Below, one piece after another: positions 15,977 to 23,546 of a stretch of 43,035 nt of DNA (the stretch's first letter is position 1; each line of letters opens with the position of its first letter). The notes under the pieces are model-generated. The model was not told the origin of the DNA. It was given only the letters and a program-made list of their open reading frames with translations, and did no database searches. Made by a program: the position numbers and the translations under genes. Source of the stretch: a bacterium BMS3Abin08 (GTDB taxonomy: Bacteria > Nitrospirota > Thermodesulfovibrionia > Thermodesulfovibrionales > JdFR-85); contig BDTA01000094.1 in NCBI GenBank assembly GCA_002897935.1, positions 1 through 43,035 of the forward strand, written 5' to 3'.

Positions 15977-16181
15977 TTCCCACCGTCTCCTTTATCTTTT
16001 TTATTACCTCCATCTTTGTATCCTCATTTATCTGACGGCGCTTCGCCTCATTCGATATCTCCACGACATCATCCACCTCCTGCAAAGGAGAAGAGGTACT
16101 GTCAAGGAGAGAAGAATTAGACCTGGACAGTTTTGCATAGAGCTTCAGCATCGAGTTTATCTGAGACGGCAGAATCGTCAC
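15957..16181 (-). CDS. Small FlgM-like protein, candidate anti-sigma-28 factor
   Basis: 74 residues. The second half, VDDVVEISNEAKRRQ then a basic helix KMEVIKKIKETV, resembles the FlgM core (VxxSxEAxxLQ...). The N-terminus MTILPSQINSMLKLYAKL resembles other short flagellar-regulon proteins. FlgM binds FliA and holds back late flagellar genes until it is exported. Supporting context: it is the first gene after a FliA promoter (16270-16296), as flgM commonly is, and is coupled to the flagellar regulators downstream. The resemblance is weak at residue level, so the name is provisional, but the gene itself is well supported. Confidence 0.6.
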   Translation of the reverse strand: MTILPSQINSMLKLYAKLSRSNSSLLDSTSSPLQEVDDVVEISNEAKRRQINEDTKMEVIKKIKETVGNAKGEL

Positions 16182-16269
16182 TTCTGACTCCTTTCACTTA
16201 AACACCGGATATTGAAATCCAAAGAACCGCACACCACCTCTCTGTCTTTCAACACCCTGCCTACTGTAT

Positions 16270-16296
16270 GTATCGGACATTTTCCGGAAAACTTTA
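16270..16296 (-). promoter_or_regulatory. Sigma-28 (FliA) promoter for the FlgM-like/regulator/motAB operon
   Basis: Minus strand TAAAGTTT at 16296-16289, 11 bases, TCCGATAC at 16277-16270. It lies in the gap between the first fliS (stop 16294) and the FlgM-like start (16181), giving a leader of about 80 bases. The -35 box overlaps the end of the fliS coding region by three bases. Confidence 0.82.
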
Positions 16297-16710
16297 GGAT
16301 TCTCTTGAGACCCCCACCTCCCTCCAGGCATCACGGAGCGTAATAATAATATCCAAAGCCCTTCGGAGCCTTTCAACGTCGGACGTAAGGTCGACAATGG
16401 AGACCTCTTTCATCAGGAAACAATACAACTCGCCAAGATTCCCTGCCACTTGTCCCCCTGCCTCGGCATCGATGCTGCCGTAAAGTCCCTCGATTATGGC
16501 AATCACCCGAGAAAGGGAGCGCGATTTCTCCGTCATGGCCCCGTCATTTATCGCCTTAATCGCCCGCACAAGAAACTCCACCATACCATCATAGAGCATT
16601 AATACAATGTCGAGGGGATGCAGAGGCTCCTCCCGGGACACATCACCTGTGGACCCCCGTTCCCTGAGATCAAGCGTTATATCCATCCACTCATCCTTCA
16701 TGAAATTCAC
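16294..16710 (-). CDS. fliS: FliS-family flagellar export chaperone (paralogue 1)
   Basis: 138 residues from GTG 16710; ATG 16701 is an alternative, and neither has a strong ribosome site. The FliS core is recognisable: PLDIVLMLYDGMVEFLVRAIKAINDG, then a middle helix with SIDAEAGGQVAGNLGELYCFL, and a C-terminal helix TLRDAWREV. FliS keeps flagellin unpolymerised in the cytoplasm and hands it to the export gate. Unlike the second copy at 31959, it has about 25 extra polar N-terminal residues and is not next to fliD. It has its own FliA promoter 61 bases upstream. It may serve another late substrate, or share flagellin. Confidence 0.82.
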   Translation of the reverse strand: MNFMKDEWMDITLDLRERGSTGDVSREEPLHPLDIVLMLYDGMVEFLVRAIKAINDGAMTEKSRSLSRVIAIIEGLYGSIDAEAGGQVAGNLGELYCFLMKEVSIVDLTSDVERLRRALDIIITLRDAWREVGVSRES

Positions 16711-16770
16711 TGAAATACTTACAAAGGTCCGTTGATGAAAATCATCTAATCATTACCCCTTTTAAAAGCT

Positions 16771-16797
16771 ATATCGGCCATTCAAAGAAAAACTTTA
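16771..16797 (-). promoter_or_regulatory. Sigma-28 (FliA) promoter for fliS paralogue 1
   Basis: Minus strand TAAAGTTT at 16797-16790, 11 bases, GCCGATAT at 16778-16771. This is the closest of the five to the enterobacterial consensus. It gives a leader of about 55 bases. Confidence 0.88.
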
Positions 16798-16940
16798 GTT
16801 GAATGGATATAAGAGAGGCTATGGGAGGGTAAGAAAGCTGGCAGGCAGGCTAACAAGCTAACAGGCTTGCTGGCTTTACTCGCATAGCGCATAGGGCATA
16901 GCGTTACCTGCCGCAAGTACAAAACATACAAAACTTTTTT

Positions 16941-17022
16941 AGACAGGATGCACAGGATGTTTCAGGATGTACTGATTAAACAACAATTTTTATCTCTCTC
17001 TTTTATCCTGTTAATCCTGTCT
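16941..17022. repeat. Inverted-repeat element AGACAGGAT...ATCCTGTCT, copy 2
   Basis: Same length and ends as the element at 8651-8732, with GATTAAACAACA in the centre. The 16802-17280 gap contains this element, the GGTCGG palindromes below, and two versions of a GCAGGCTAAC...GGCTTGC stretch (16838-16877 and 17256-17277). No gene is seen. Confidence 0.75.
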
Positions 17023-17105
17023 AAAGATAAATTCTTTTTGTTTTTTTAAATCGTGAGGAATCGTGAAGCTTAAAAAACTTCTTCTTTCAGCCTCGCGATT
17101 ACAAT

Positions 17106-17209
17106 GCACCTTGCCGAAAGCCCCGACCTTTGGTCGGGATGAAGGCAAGGAATGTAATTAATCAAATTTTCCTTACATTGGCAAGCTCCGACCTTTGGTC
17201 GGAGAGCTT
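17106..17209. repeat. Pair of CCGACCTTTGGTCGG palindromes
   Basis: Two hairpins, CCCCGACCTTTGGTCGGG and CTCCGACCTTTGGTCGGAG, separated by an AT-rich stretch. The left arm begins CACCTTGCCGAAAGC. The same left arm and one hairpin recur at 22651-22690, so this is a small mobile or amplified repeat rather than a terminator. Confidence 0.7.
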
Positions 17210-17280
17210 GACTTCAAGATATAAGCGCAGAGCGCATGGCGTCACCTTAAAAAAAGCAGGCTAACTGGCTTGCCGTCTTG

Positions 17281-17724
17281 CTATGGTTCACAACGGTTGT
17301 CAAGGCCATCTCTTACGGCAACAAGACCCTGGCGACCCTCTTTCAGCAGTGGCCTTATTTCATACTCTATCATGTCGGATACAGACACCCAGTCCTCTGA
17401 TTCAAAACAGGCGAGCATCTCTTTAAAGAGACCCGCTGACCTTTCCCAGCAAGAGATACTGTCAACAGGCACTTCCTGCCCACAACCCTCCAAATGCTTC
17501 AGTCCGTTAGTGAGTTCGCCTATGTACTGCACCAGGTATTTAAGGCCGTCCAAACCCTGCGACAGGCGACCGAAGACCTCTTCATCCTGACCAATCCTTA
17601 ATGCAGCAGCAGTCCTGCCCAGACTGTCATCGAGTTCGTCTATTATCTCCGGGATATCATCGAGGCTTTTCATTATCGCCTCTTTCAACTCCAATTCCCT
17701 GTTGTTTGCTCCTCTTTCCACCAT
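17281..17724 (-). CDS. Hypothetical alpha-helical protein in flagellar context
   Basis: 147 residues, no family recognised. GGAG lies seven bases before the ATG. The sequence is acidic and almost wholly helical, with heptad-like stretches (DDIPEIIDELDDSLGRTAAALRI; GLDGLKYLVQYIGELTNGL). There is no signal peptide or TM segment. It contains four Cys (CGQ, SCW, ACF, NRC) without a metal-site pattern. It lies between fliS paralogue 1 and the glycosyltransferase island, on the same strand, flanked on both sides by repeats and without a visible FliA promoter. A small chaperone- or scaffold-like role would fit the fold, but nothing specific can be claimed. Confidence 0.75.
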   Translation of the reverse strand: MVERGANNRELELKEAIMKSLDDIPEIIDELDDSLGRTAAALRIGQDEEVFGRLSQGLDGLKYLVQYIGELTNGLKHLEGCGQEVPVDSISCWERSAGLFKEMLACFESEDWVSVSDMIEYEIRPLLKEGRQGLVAVRDGLDNRCEP

Positions 17725-17865
17725 ATCGTTACTCCTTTCACGATCTCATGTTTTCGGCCCGTTCACGTGCCTGTATGACTGCAAAGGGATTAACCCTGTT
17801 GGCTCTCCCGACATCCGTTTTCTCCGTGTCCCGAAAGCCTCCGGGACGGTTTATCCTGCATTATT

Positions 17866-18012
17866 TAGAGTCTGTGTATAAAGTCAACAATAGAGCCGTC
17901 ATTCCCGCGGTCTGTTGGGCGGGAATCCAGTCTTTTCAGTAACTTCTGGATACCCGACTACAGACTTCGGGTATGACAATAATATAAAACAGCAGTTTAT
18001 ACACAGACTCTA
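17866..18012. repeat. TA-flanked inverted-repeat element, copy D
   Basis: Left end TAGAGTCTGTGTATAAAG, right end GTTTATACACAGACTCTA, perfect inverted ends over about 16 bases. The interior has GTCATTCCCGCGG...GCGGGAATCC and GGATACCCGAC...CGGGTATGAC. Copy E follows after only two bases. Confidence 0.85.
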
Positions 18013-18014
18013 TT

Positions 18015-18139
18015 TAGAGTCTGTGTATAAACGTCATTCCCGCAAGCGAAGCGAGTCCGGAAGCCTTCTTAAAGAACGATTCCGGACAAGCCGGAATGAC
18101 GGAAAAACGACTACTGTTCTACTTTATACACGGACTCTA
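18015..18139. repeat. TA-flanked inverted-repeat element, copy E
   Basis: Left end TAGAGTCTGTGTATAAAC, right end CTTTATACACGGACTCTA, with the common CGCAAGCGAAGCGAG palindrome and a GATTCCGG...CCGGAATGAC core. Copies D and E in tandem fill most of the 17725-18196 gap. Confidence 0.85.
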
Positions 18140-18196
18140 TTTATTCTCCCATACACCTACCTGAAGAGACGCCTGTTATTGCCTGCCTGCTTTTTA

Positions 18197-19894
18197 TCAA
18201 CCGGATACCACATCTTCCGTCAACTGTGGTGTGCCGGCCAACAACTCCAGGGATTCCAGGAGGATCCGTGCATGTTTTCTCAGGTCATTATAAAGAACCT
18301 GAGCACCTCCTGCAAGTGCTGCAATATCATCGCCCTCAAGACTCTCCATACCGTACCTGAACATCAGCAGCAGGGCTTTCAGGGGCGGATGCGAGTAACA
18401 GAGCTTCTCAATCTCCCCGTCAATCAAGGAAATATTCTTCCACAGCTCCCTGATAAGCGAGCCGTCTGCCCCTTCCTTACCTGACTCCCTCGATATGACC
18501 CCTATAACCGAGGATGCTGCGTCAGAGAGGTCCAGAAGTCCCTTAAGCGCCTTCCTCTCAACCGCGGTAAAACCGGCTATCTCCTCAGGATCCACATCAT
18601 ACCAAGCGAGCATCTTCTTCATCAGGGGGCTTAAAAACTCATCGGTACTCTCAGTGTCCTTCCGATCCAGTACAAGCTGCCATGATTTCCTGAAGAGTAT
18701 TATATAAAAAATCTCCTTGGTAAGCCTCCTCCTGATCAGGGGTTTATACTCGATCAGACCGTCACGGTCAAACATGGAACGGTAAACCTGTATGTCATCA
18801 TGGAACACAGATGGTTCGATAAACTCCATATCACCTCCGTCCCTAACCATTCTCGCAAGCTCATAAACCATATCAGGAGAGACCAGCCTCTTGCAGACCG
18901 GGTCCTTGCAGCCTGTCTTAAACCCGCAGGGACTGCAGGGGATCTCCGCCCTGATTACATAATGTCCATCTCCATAGGGACCGGTCTCCCTGAAATGAAC
19001 CGAAGCGAGTGAGATATTGATCGTCTTTGTACCAACGGCGGTTGCAATATGGAGGGGCCCGGTATCATTGCTGATGAAGAGGTTGCAGCTCTTTATCAAT
19101 GCGGCAAGCTCCTTGAGATCGGTCTTGCCGATAAAGTTCAGGCAGTCCGTCCTTATCAGTGACTCAAAGCTCCTCCCCAGTTCCGCCTCCTCCTTTGAAC
19201 CGGTAAGAACCACCTTTGCACCGAGTCTTAAGGAGAGCATCTCCGCTGTCTTTACAAAGGATTCCACCGGCCATCTCTTGTCCCCGGCGCTTGCCCCGAG
19301 CTGCAGCCCCACGACAAAATCACCTTCCGACAAACCTTCATTTCCGAGAAGATGATCGACCCAGTCTTCAATGTCTCTCGGCACTTCCAGGTACAGGCCC
19401 TTCCTTTCAGGCATAACGCCGCTGACCTTAAGGTGCATATCGCAGAGGTGAAAGGGATTGTAGTCCCTTGCCGGGATCACATTAAAGAAGTACCTGATCC
19501 AGGGGTGTCTCTTTACATTGTGGCCCTGTGGATCAATGCTGATTCCCCTTATCTCCCCTGCCCTTATCAGGGATGTAAGGACGGCGCTGTCCATGGAATG
19601 GGTGAAGTTGATCGCAAGATCATAAAAGGTATCGTTGATCACGGAGATTACCCCTTCAATGTGTCTGTAACATTCAATTATCCCCCCTTCCCCGAGGGCA
19701 TTCACAATATCGTTAATCTTGAGCGTAAAGACCCTGTCGATCAATGGGATGTATTTGCATATCTCAACAAAAGTCTCACTCACAAGAAGGGTGATCCTTA
19801 CCCCCGGGTACCTCTCCTTAAGCCCCATGATCACGGGGGTGCTCTGTATCAGGTCTCCCATGCGGGTCAGGTTGATTATGATCACCTCTTTCAC
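18197..19894 (-). CDS. Glycosyltransferase family 9 (heptosyltransferase-like) with C-terminal extension
   Basis: 565 residues, GTG start. The first ~350 residues are a GT9 enzyme: NLTRMGDLIQSTPVIMGLKERYPG at the N-terminus, LQLGASAGDKRWPVESF for the nucleotide-sugar domain, and SNDTGPLHIATAVGTKTI, the family signature. GT9 enzymes move heptose from ADP-heptose to LPS core or to proteins. A further ~200 helical residues without known domain follow (after CSPCGFKTGCKDPVCK). It ends the leftward island and follows the GT17-CgeB gene by ten bases. gmhA at 6410 could feed ADP-heptose synthesis. Transfer to a flagellin glycan is likely from context but unproven; LPS core is the alternative. Confidence 0.88.
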   Translation of the reverse strand: MKEVIIINLTRMGDLIQSTPVIMGLKERYPGVRITLLVSETFVEICKYIPLIDRVFTLKINDIVNALGEGGIIECYRHIEGVISVINDTFYDLAINFTHSMDSAVLTSLIRAGEIRGISIDPQGHNVKRHPWIRYFFNVIPARDYNPFHLCDMHLKVSGVMPERKGLYLEVPRDIEDWVDHLLGNEGLSEGDFVVGLQLGASAGDKRWPVESFVKTAEMLSLRLGAKVVLTGSKEEAELGRSFESLIRTDCLNFIGKTDLKELAALIKSCNLFISNDTGPLHIATAVGTKTINISLASVHFRETGPYGDGHYVIRAEIPCSPCGFKTGCKDPVCKRLVSPDMVYELARMVRDGGDMEFIEPSVFHDDIQVYRSMFDRDGLIEYKPLIRRRLTKEIFYIILFRKSWQLVLDRKDTESTDEFLSPLMKKMLAWYDVDPEEIAGFTAVERKALKGLLDLSDAASSVIGVISRESGKEGADGSLIRELWKNISLIDGEIEKLCYSHPPLKALLLMFRYGMESLEGDDIAALAGGAQVLYNDLRKHARILLESLELLAGTPQLTEDVVSG

Positions 19895-19904
19895 AGGCAG
19901 GTCC

Positions 19905-22544
19905 TCATTGCTTTACAAGGTATTGGTTCTTCATCTGGTTCATAAGTATAAAAAGCTTCTCAACCCTGGAAAGGTCCCCTTCACCCTCATGTATTCCCTC
20001 CACGATATCCTCAATACTCACCTCTGCCCTGTCAGCCAACCTCATCAGATACCTGCCGAGCTCGGAATCCTTTCCAGCCTTCTCCACCAGTTCCCGGACA
20101 TCCTCTCTACCGGACCTCCGGAGCGGCGGCTCGAATCCCGTCTCAACGATAAAATCCATCATCTCCTCCATCCTGTGCTCATAGGTGTGTTCCTTCCTTA
20201 CACGATCGGAAGCCCTCTTTGCTATCTCCTCCCTTTCCGCAGGGTTGTCAAGGTAATGCCCGACCTTTTTCCTTAAGTCATCGAGGCCGTTAAAGCATAC
20301 AATCTCTTCTCCTATCTTAAACATCTCCGGGATATACCGGCGGTAATCAACAAGCTGGAATCTCCCGCATGCTGCGATCTCGAAGGTCCTGGGATTAACA
20401 AAGTCCCCATAGGGGTTGACACCGTCATGGTATGCCGAGGAATGGAGATTGATGTTTATCTTTGTTGCATTGAAAATCCTCACTGTCTCCTCAGTGCCTA
20501 TCCTTTCACCATCCCTCTGAAGCAGAGCACCCACGGGGCCGCCCGTGTCCCATTCATTTCCCCAAATCCTGAAGTCAAAATCAAGGAGCCCCTCAAAGAA
20601 TTTCCGCCTGTTTCTGTATCCGGCACCGACAAAGGAGATATCACTTCCGTACTCCCCGATATCCTCCTCCGTCAGGTCCATCCCCCTGTGCACATCAGGT
20701 GAAGCAGCCATGGGGAGGTAATGAACACCTTGCCCCTTACGACCACTGAGTTCCCGGAGTATCTCCTCTTTCTGGATCGTAAAAAAGTAGTCATAGGACT
20801 GCGCAGCCCCCCGCCAGTACTCCATGCATCTGAAGTCCTCGACAAACCAGAATGCGGTCTTCAATCCTGTACCCCTGAGCCTCTCGATGCCCTCAGCCTC
20901 AAGCGGCGCCTGTGCAAGGGCAAACAGGAGATCCGGCTTCCACTCATCACACCTTGCAAGCACTGCCTCTGAGGCAAACCTCACAAAGGCAGTCCTGAGT
21001 GCCCCCTGATGCACCCCTTTGGATGTTATGGCATTAATGGAGTGGAATATGTCCCTATAGGCGCTGTTGTCGATATAATCAACCCTGTGACCAAGCCTCC
21101 TCAGGGCCTTCACACAGTACTCCGTCACAGGAAGAGAGCCGCCGTAGATGGGACCGACCACTGCTATCCTCAAGCCCCGTCTTATCTTCTTGATTACATT
21201 CAGCCTGTCCCGGACCCTCTCGAAGTATTCAGGGCTCAGCCTTACCGACGGGGTGTGTTCAAGGATGTCAAAACCCTCCTTAACAACCGGCAGGTTCCCA
21301 CCTGTTATAAACCTGACCCTTCCTATGACCTCCCTCAGATCCCTGTGCCTGAAGGCCTCCTTCAGGACATCAAGACGCGGCTCGAAAACCACGATTTCAC
21401 TCTCCGTCATCCTGCATAACCTCTCAATGTGATAACCAAAGGCAAAACCGAACACGCAGAGCACCTGCGATCCGTCTACTGCATCCCTGTAATGAGCGGC
21501 CCATACACCGGCCTCCTCCGACGGCCTGTAGAGGCTGTGAAGGGTCAGGCCGACGACGCGCAACGTCTTCTCACCATTGCGCGCATCAAACACCCGGCAA
21601 TCGCCTGTTCCTATTGCCTCCTTAAGAAGCAAGACCAGTTCAGGATCCACCTCTTTCAGGGCCTCCATATTCCCGGTAAATATTGAGCCCGGTTCAATCT
21701 TCTCATCATCAAAACCGGGAGATAGTGCGCACTTGTCATTCCCCGACAGCCCCCTGTTCCGTGCAACAGGCATTTTACCCGAATCGCCGTCGGACTCTTT
21801 AATAAGATGTCTGAACTTAGCGAGGTTCTTAAGCAGGTAGCAGGGATAGACCTTGTCAAAACCAACAAACCGGTACGTGTACCCCCTGTCAAAGGGGTCC
21901 TTACCTCTTTCAATCTTTTCCTGAAGCCTGGTGATATCCTTATAATATGAATTATCAACCTCCGCATGGGAAAAGGATTCAATCTTTTCTATTATCTTTT
22001 TCACGCCCCCGAGATAGGAAAAATGCCAGCCCCCGCAATCTATTTCCGGAAGAGCCTCCCTCAGATCCCTTATATCCTGAGGGGTTGAAATATGCTTATA
22101 CCCGATCATAACCGTCCCGTTCCAGGAGACTTCCGCCTGACAGTTGAGATAGTAGTAGTAGAGTCTCTGTTTAAACACCTTTGCACCGCCGGACATGTTC
22201 CTGACCACCCCCTCCGGTGAGGGTATTTCATCGACATCCGATATCAGGATTGTGTCCCCCTGATCACAATCTTCAAGCCCCCTCATGATAGCGTTTCTCT
22301 GATATATCTCCCGCTGCCACCGATTCTCCGTAACCGGCATATCGTCCACTATTACATGTATTATCCTGTCCCGGAAGGCTTTAAACCGACCTTTGTTTTT
22401 CTGGTAACAGAGTTCCTTCTTCTTTCCGCTGAATGTCTCTGTGGACTCAACAAGTACAAAAAAGTCCACCACATCGCTCAGCTCATGAAGCCTGATCTCC
22501 AGGAGATCAAGCTCATCAAAAAATATAAAGGTATCGTATATCAT
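19905..22544 (-). CDS. Three-part glycosyltransferase: GT17 + MAF-like domain + CgeB-type GT
   Basis: 879 residues. Part 1 (about 1-280) is GT17-like, with FFVLVESTETFSG, the W-x-RE-x-x-QRNAI region and an ISDVDEIP metal motif (DxD). Family 17 includes eukaryotic beta-1,4-GlcNAc transferase III and many bacterial proteins. Part 2 (about 310-460) has LHSLYRPSEEAG, CVFGFAFGYHIERL and EIVVFEPRLD, like the N-part of MAF/DUF115 flagellin-modification proteins. Part 3 (about 470-790) is CgeB/GT1-like with the C-terminal NPRTFEIAACGRFQLVDYRR and REEIAKRASDRVRKEHTYEHR. Parts 2 and 3 are shared with the protein at 25606. A helical tail (790-879) ends it. The fusion implies two successive sugar transfers in one polypeptide. 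Confidence 0.88.
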   Translation of the reverse strand: MIYDTFIFFDELDLLEIRLHELSDVVDFFVLVESTETFSGKKKELCYQKNKGRFKAFRDRIIHVIVDDMPVTENRWQREIYQRNAIMRGLEDCDQGDTILISDVDEIPSPEGVVRNMSGGAKVFKQRLYYYYLNCQAEVSWNGTVMIGYKHISTPQDIRDLREALPEIDCGGWHFSYLGGVKKIIEKIESFSHAEVDNSYYKDITRLQEKIERGKDPFDRGYTYRFVGFDKVYPCYLLKNLAKFRHLIKESDGDSGKMPVARNRGLSGNDKCALSPGFDDEKIEPGSIFTGNMEALKEVDPELVLLLKEAIGTGDCRVFDARNGEKTLRVVGLTLHSLYRPSEEAGVWAAHYRDAVDGSQVLCVFGFAFGYHIERLCRMTESEIVVFEPRLDVLKEAFRHRDLREVIGRVRFITGGNLPVVKEGFDILEHTPSVRLSPEYFERVRDRLNVIKKIRRGLRIAVVGPIYGGSLPVTEYCVKALRRLGHRVDYIDNSAYRDIFHSINAITSKGVHQGALRTAFVRFASEAVLARCDEWKPDLLFALAQAPLEAEGIERLRGTGLKTAFWFVEDFRCMEYWRGAAQSYDYFFTIQKEEILRELSGRKGQGVHYLPMAASPDVHRGMDLTEEDIGEYGSDISFVGAGYRNRRKFFEGLLDFDFRIWGNEWDTGGPVGALLQRDGERIGTEETVRIFNATKININLHSSAYHDGVNPYGDFVNPRTFEIAACGRFQLVDYRRYIPEMFKIGEEIVCFNGLDDLRKKVGHYLDNPAEREEIAKRASDRVRKEHTYEHRMEEMMDFIVETGFEPPLRRSGREDVRELVEKAGKDSELGRYLMRLADRAEVSIEDIVEGIHEGEGDLSRVEKLFILMNQMKNQYLVKQ

Positions 22545-22650
22545 GACCTTACAGTCCCCGGCAACGGCATATCACCCATCTGAATCAGGCAGTTACCGGC
22601 CCGCAATATATACCGTGCATATAAATTATGCATACCGGGCGGTTTCAAAG

Positions 22651-22690
22651 CACCTTGCCGAAAGCCCCGACCTTTGGTCGGAGAGCTCGA
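22651..22690. repeat. GGTCGG palindrome repeat, second location
   Basis: CACCTTGCCGAAAGCCCCGACC and TTTGGTCGGAGAGC, the same unit as at 17106-17209, in the 162-base gap between the GT17-fusion start and the GT2 stop. Confidence 0.7.
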
Positions 22691-22706
22691 CTCCGTTTTT
22701 GCCCTC

Positions 22707-23546
22707 TTATACCCAGGCCTCCACGATGCCTCTCAACCCGCAGGCTTTCTCAGCAAAGCCGCTGTCAACGAGTATCCTGTAATAAAAGTTCATAAAATCT
22801 CCGATAAAAGGATACGTGTTTTTATCTTTCACTTCAGAGATGACGTCAAATGTCTTTTCAAATTGCGGCAGGGATTCTTCTATCCTGCCTGTTTCAAAAA
22901 GGGTCATTGCCAACTTATAATTTGCATATATATTGTCCGGATCGGATTCTATCCACTTTCGTAAAATTCCGATATTTCTTTCATGCTTACCTGTGGCATT
23001 GAAGGAGAGGTGTCCATAATGCCTTAGATGAATATCTACTACCTCAGGCTTATATCCCGGCCAGTTTCTATACACCGATTCACAAATACTTTCATGAACA
23101 TGGTTTCTAAATCTGATTCCGGGGTCGTTTCTGAATAATCTCATTACCTTAACCTGTCCGACACCACCATTATCATACAAGTTGTCCTGCCATATAATAT
23201 ACGCCGGTTTATTGTTTATCCTGCAAGCTTTCTCTATAAGCAGCTTCGCATTCTTATCATACAGAACCTCATCGCAATCAATATTCAGGATCCATTTGTA
23301 TCTTGCCTGTTCAACCCCAAAATTCTTGGCCTTTGAAAAGTCATCACACCATTGAAATTCAAAAGTCCTGCATCTGAATTTCCCGGCAATTTCGACGGTA
23401 TTATCATGAGACCCTGTATCAATAAAGACGATCTCGTCAGCAATGCCCGTTATATGTCTTAAGGTCCGGTTAAGAATATTCTCTTCGTTCTTAGCTATTA
23501 CAACAACCGATAATCCGTCTTTCAGTTTTGACATTTTTGCCTTCAT
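22707..23546 (-). CDS. Glycosyltransferase family 2 with C-terminal TPR-like helices
   Basis: 279 residues. GT2/WaaE-like: LSVVVIAKNEENILNRTL, EIVFIDTGSHDNTVEIA and LNIDCDEVL (DxD-type metal site). A late GHLSF...KHERNIGILRKWI segment is typical of the bacterial proteins that join GT2 to TPR units. The C-terminal YANYKLAMTLFETGRIEESLPQFEKT is one TPR. The start overlaps the stop of the sulfotransferase gene as ATGA (23543-23546), so it is translated with it. It probably adds a hexose or heptose to the same glycan; the donor is unknown. Confidence 0.9.
   Translation of the reverse strand: MKAKMSKLKDGLSVVVIAKNEENILNRTLRHITGIADEIVFIDTGSHDNTVEIAGKFRCRTFEFQWCDDFSKAKNFGVEQARYKWILNIDCDEVLYDKNAKLLIEKACRINNKPAYIIWQDNLYDNGGVGQVKVMRLFRNDPGIRFRNHVHESICESVYRNWPGYKPEVVDIHLRHYGHLSFNATGKHERNIGILRKWIESDPDNIYANYKLAMTLFETGRIEESLPQFEKTFDVISEVKDKNTYPFIGDFMNFYYRILVDSGFAEKACGLRGIVEAWV

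Noticed and set aside
16194-16397. 67-residue minus-strand frame between fliS and the FlgM-like gene
   Set aside because: It overlaps the fliS 3' end in another frame and contains the FliA promoter. Its composition is not protein-like.
17866-18139. Tandem repeats considered as a CRISPR array
   Set aside because: The repeated parts are inverted ends of 125-147-base elements with related interiors, not short direct repeats with unique spacers. No cas genes are present.
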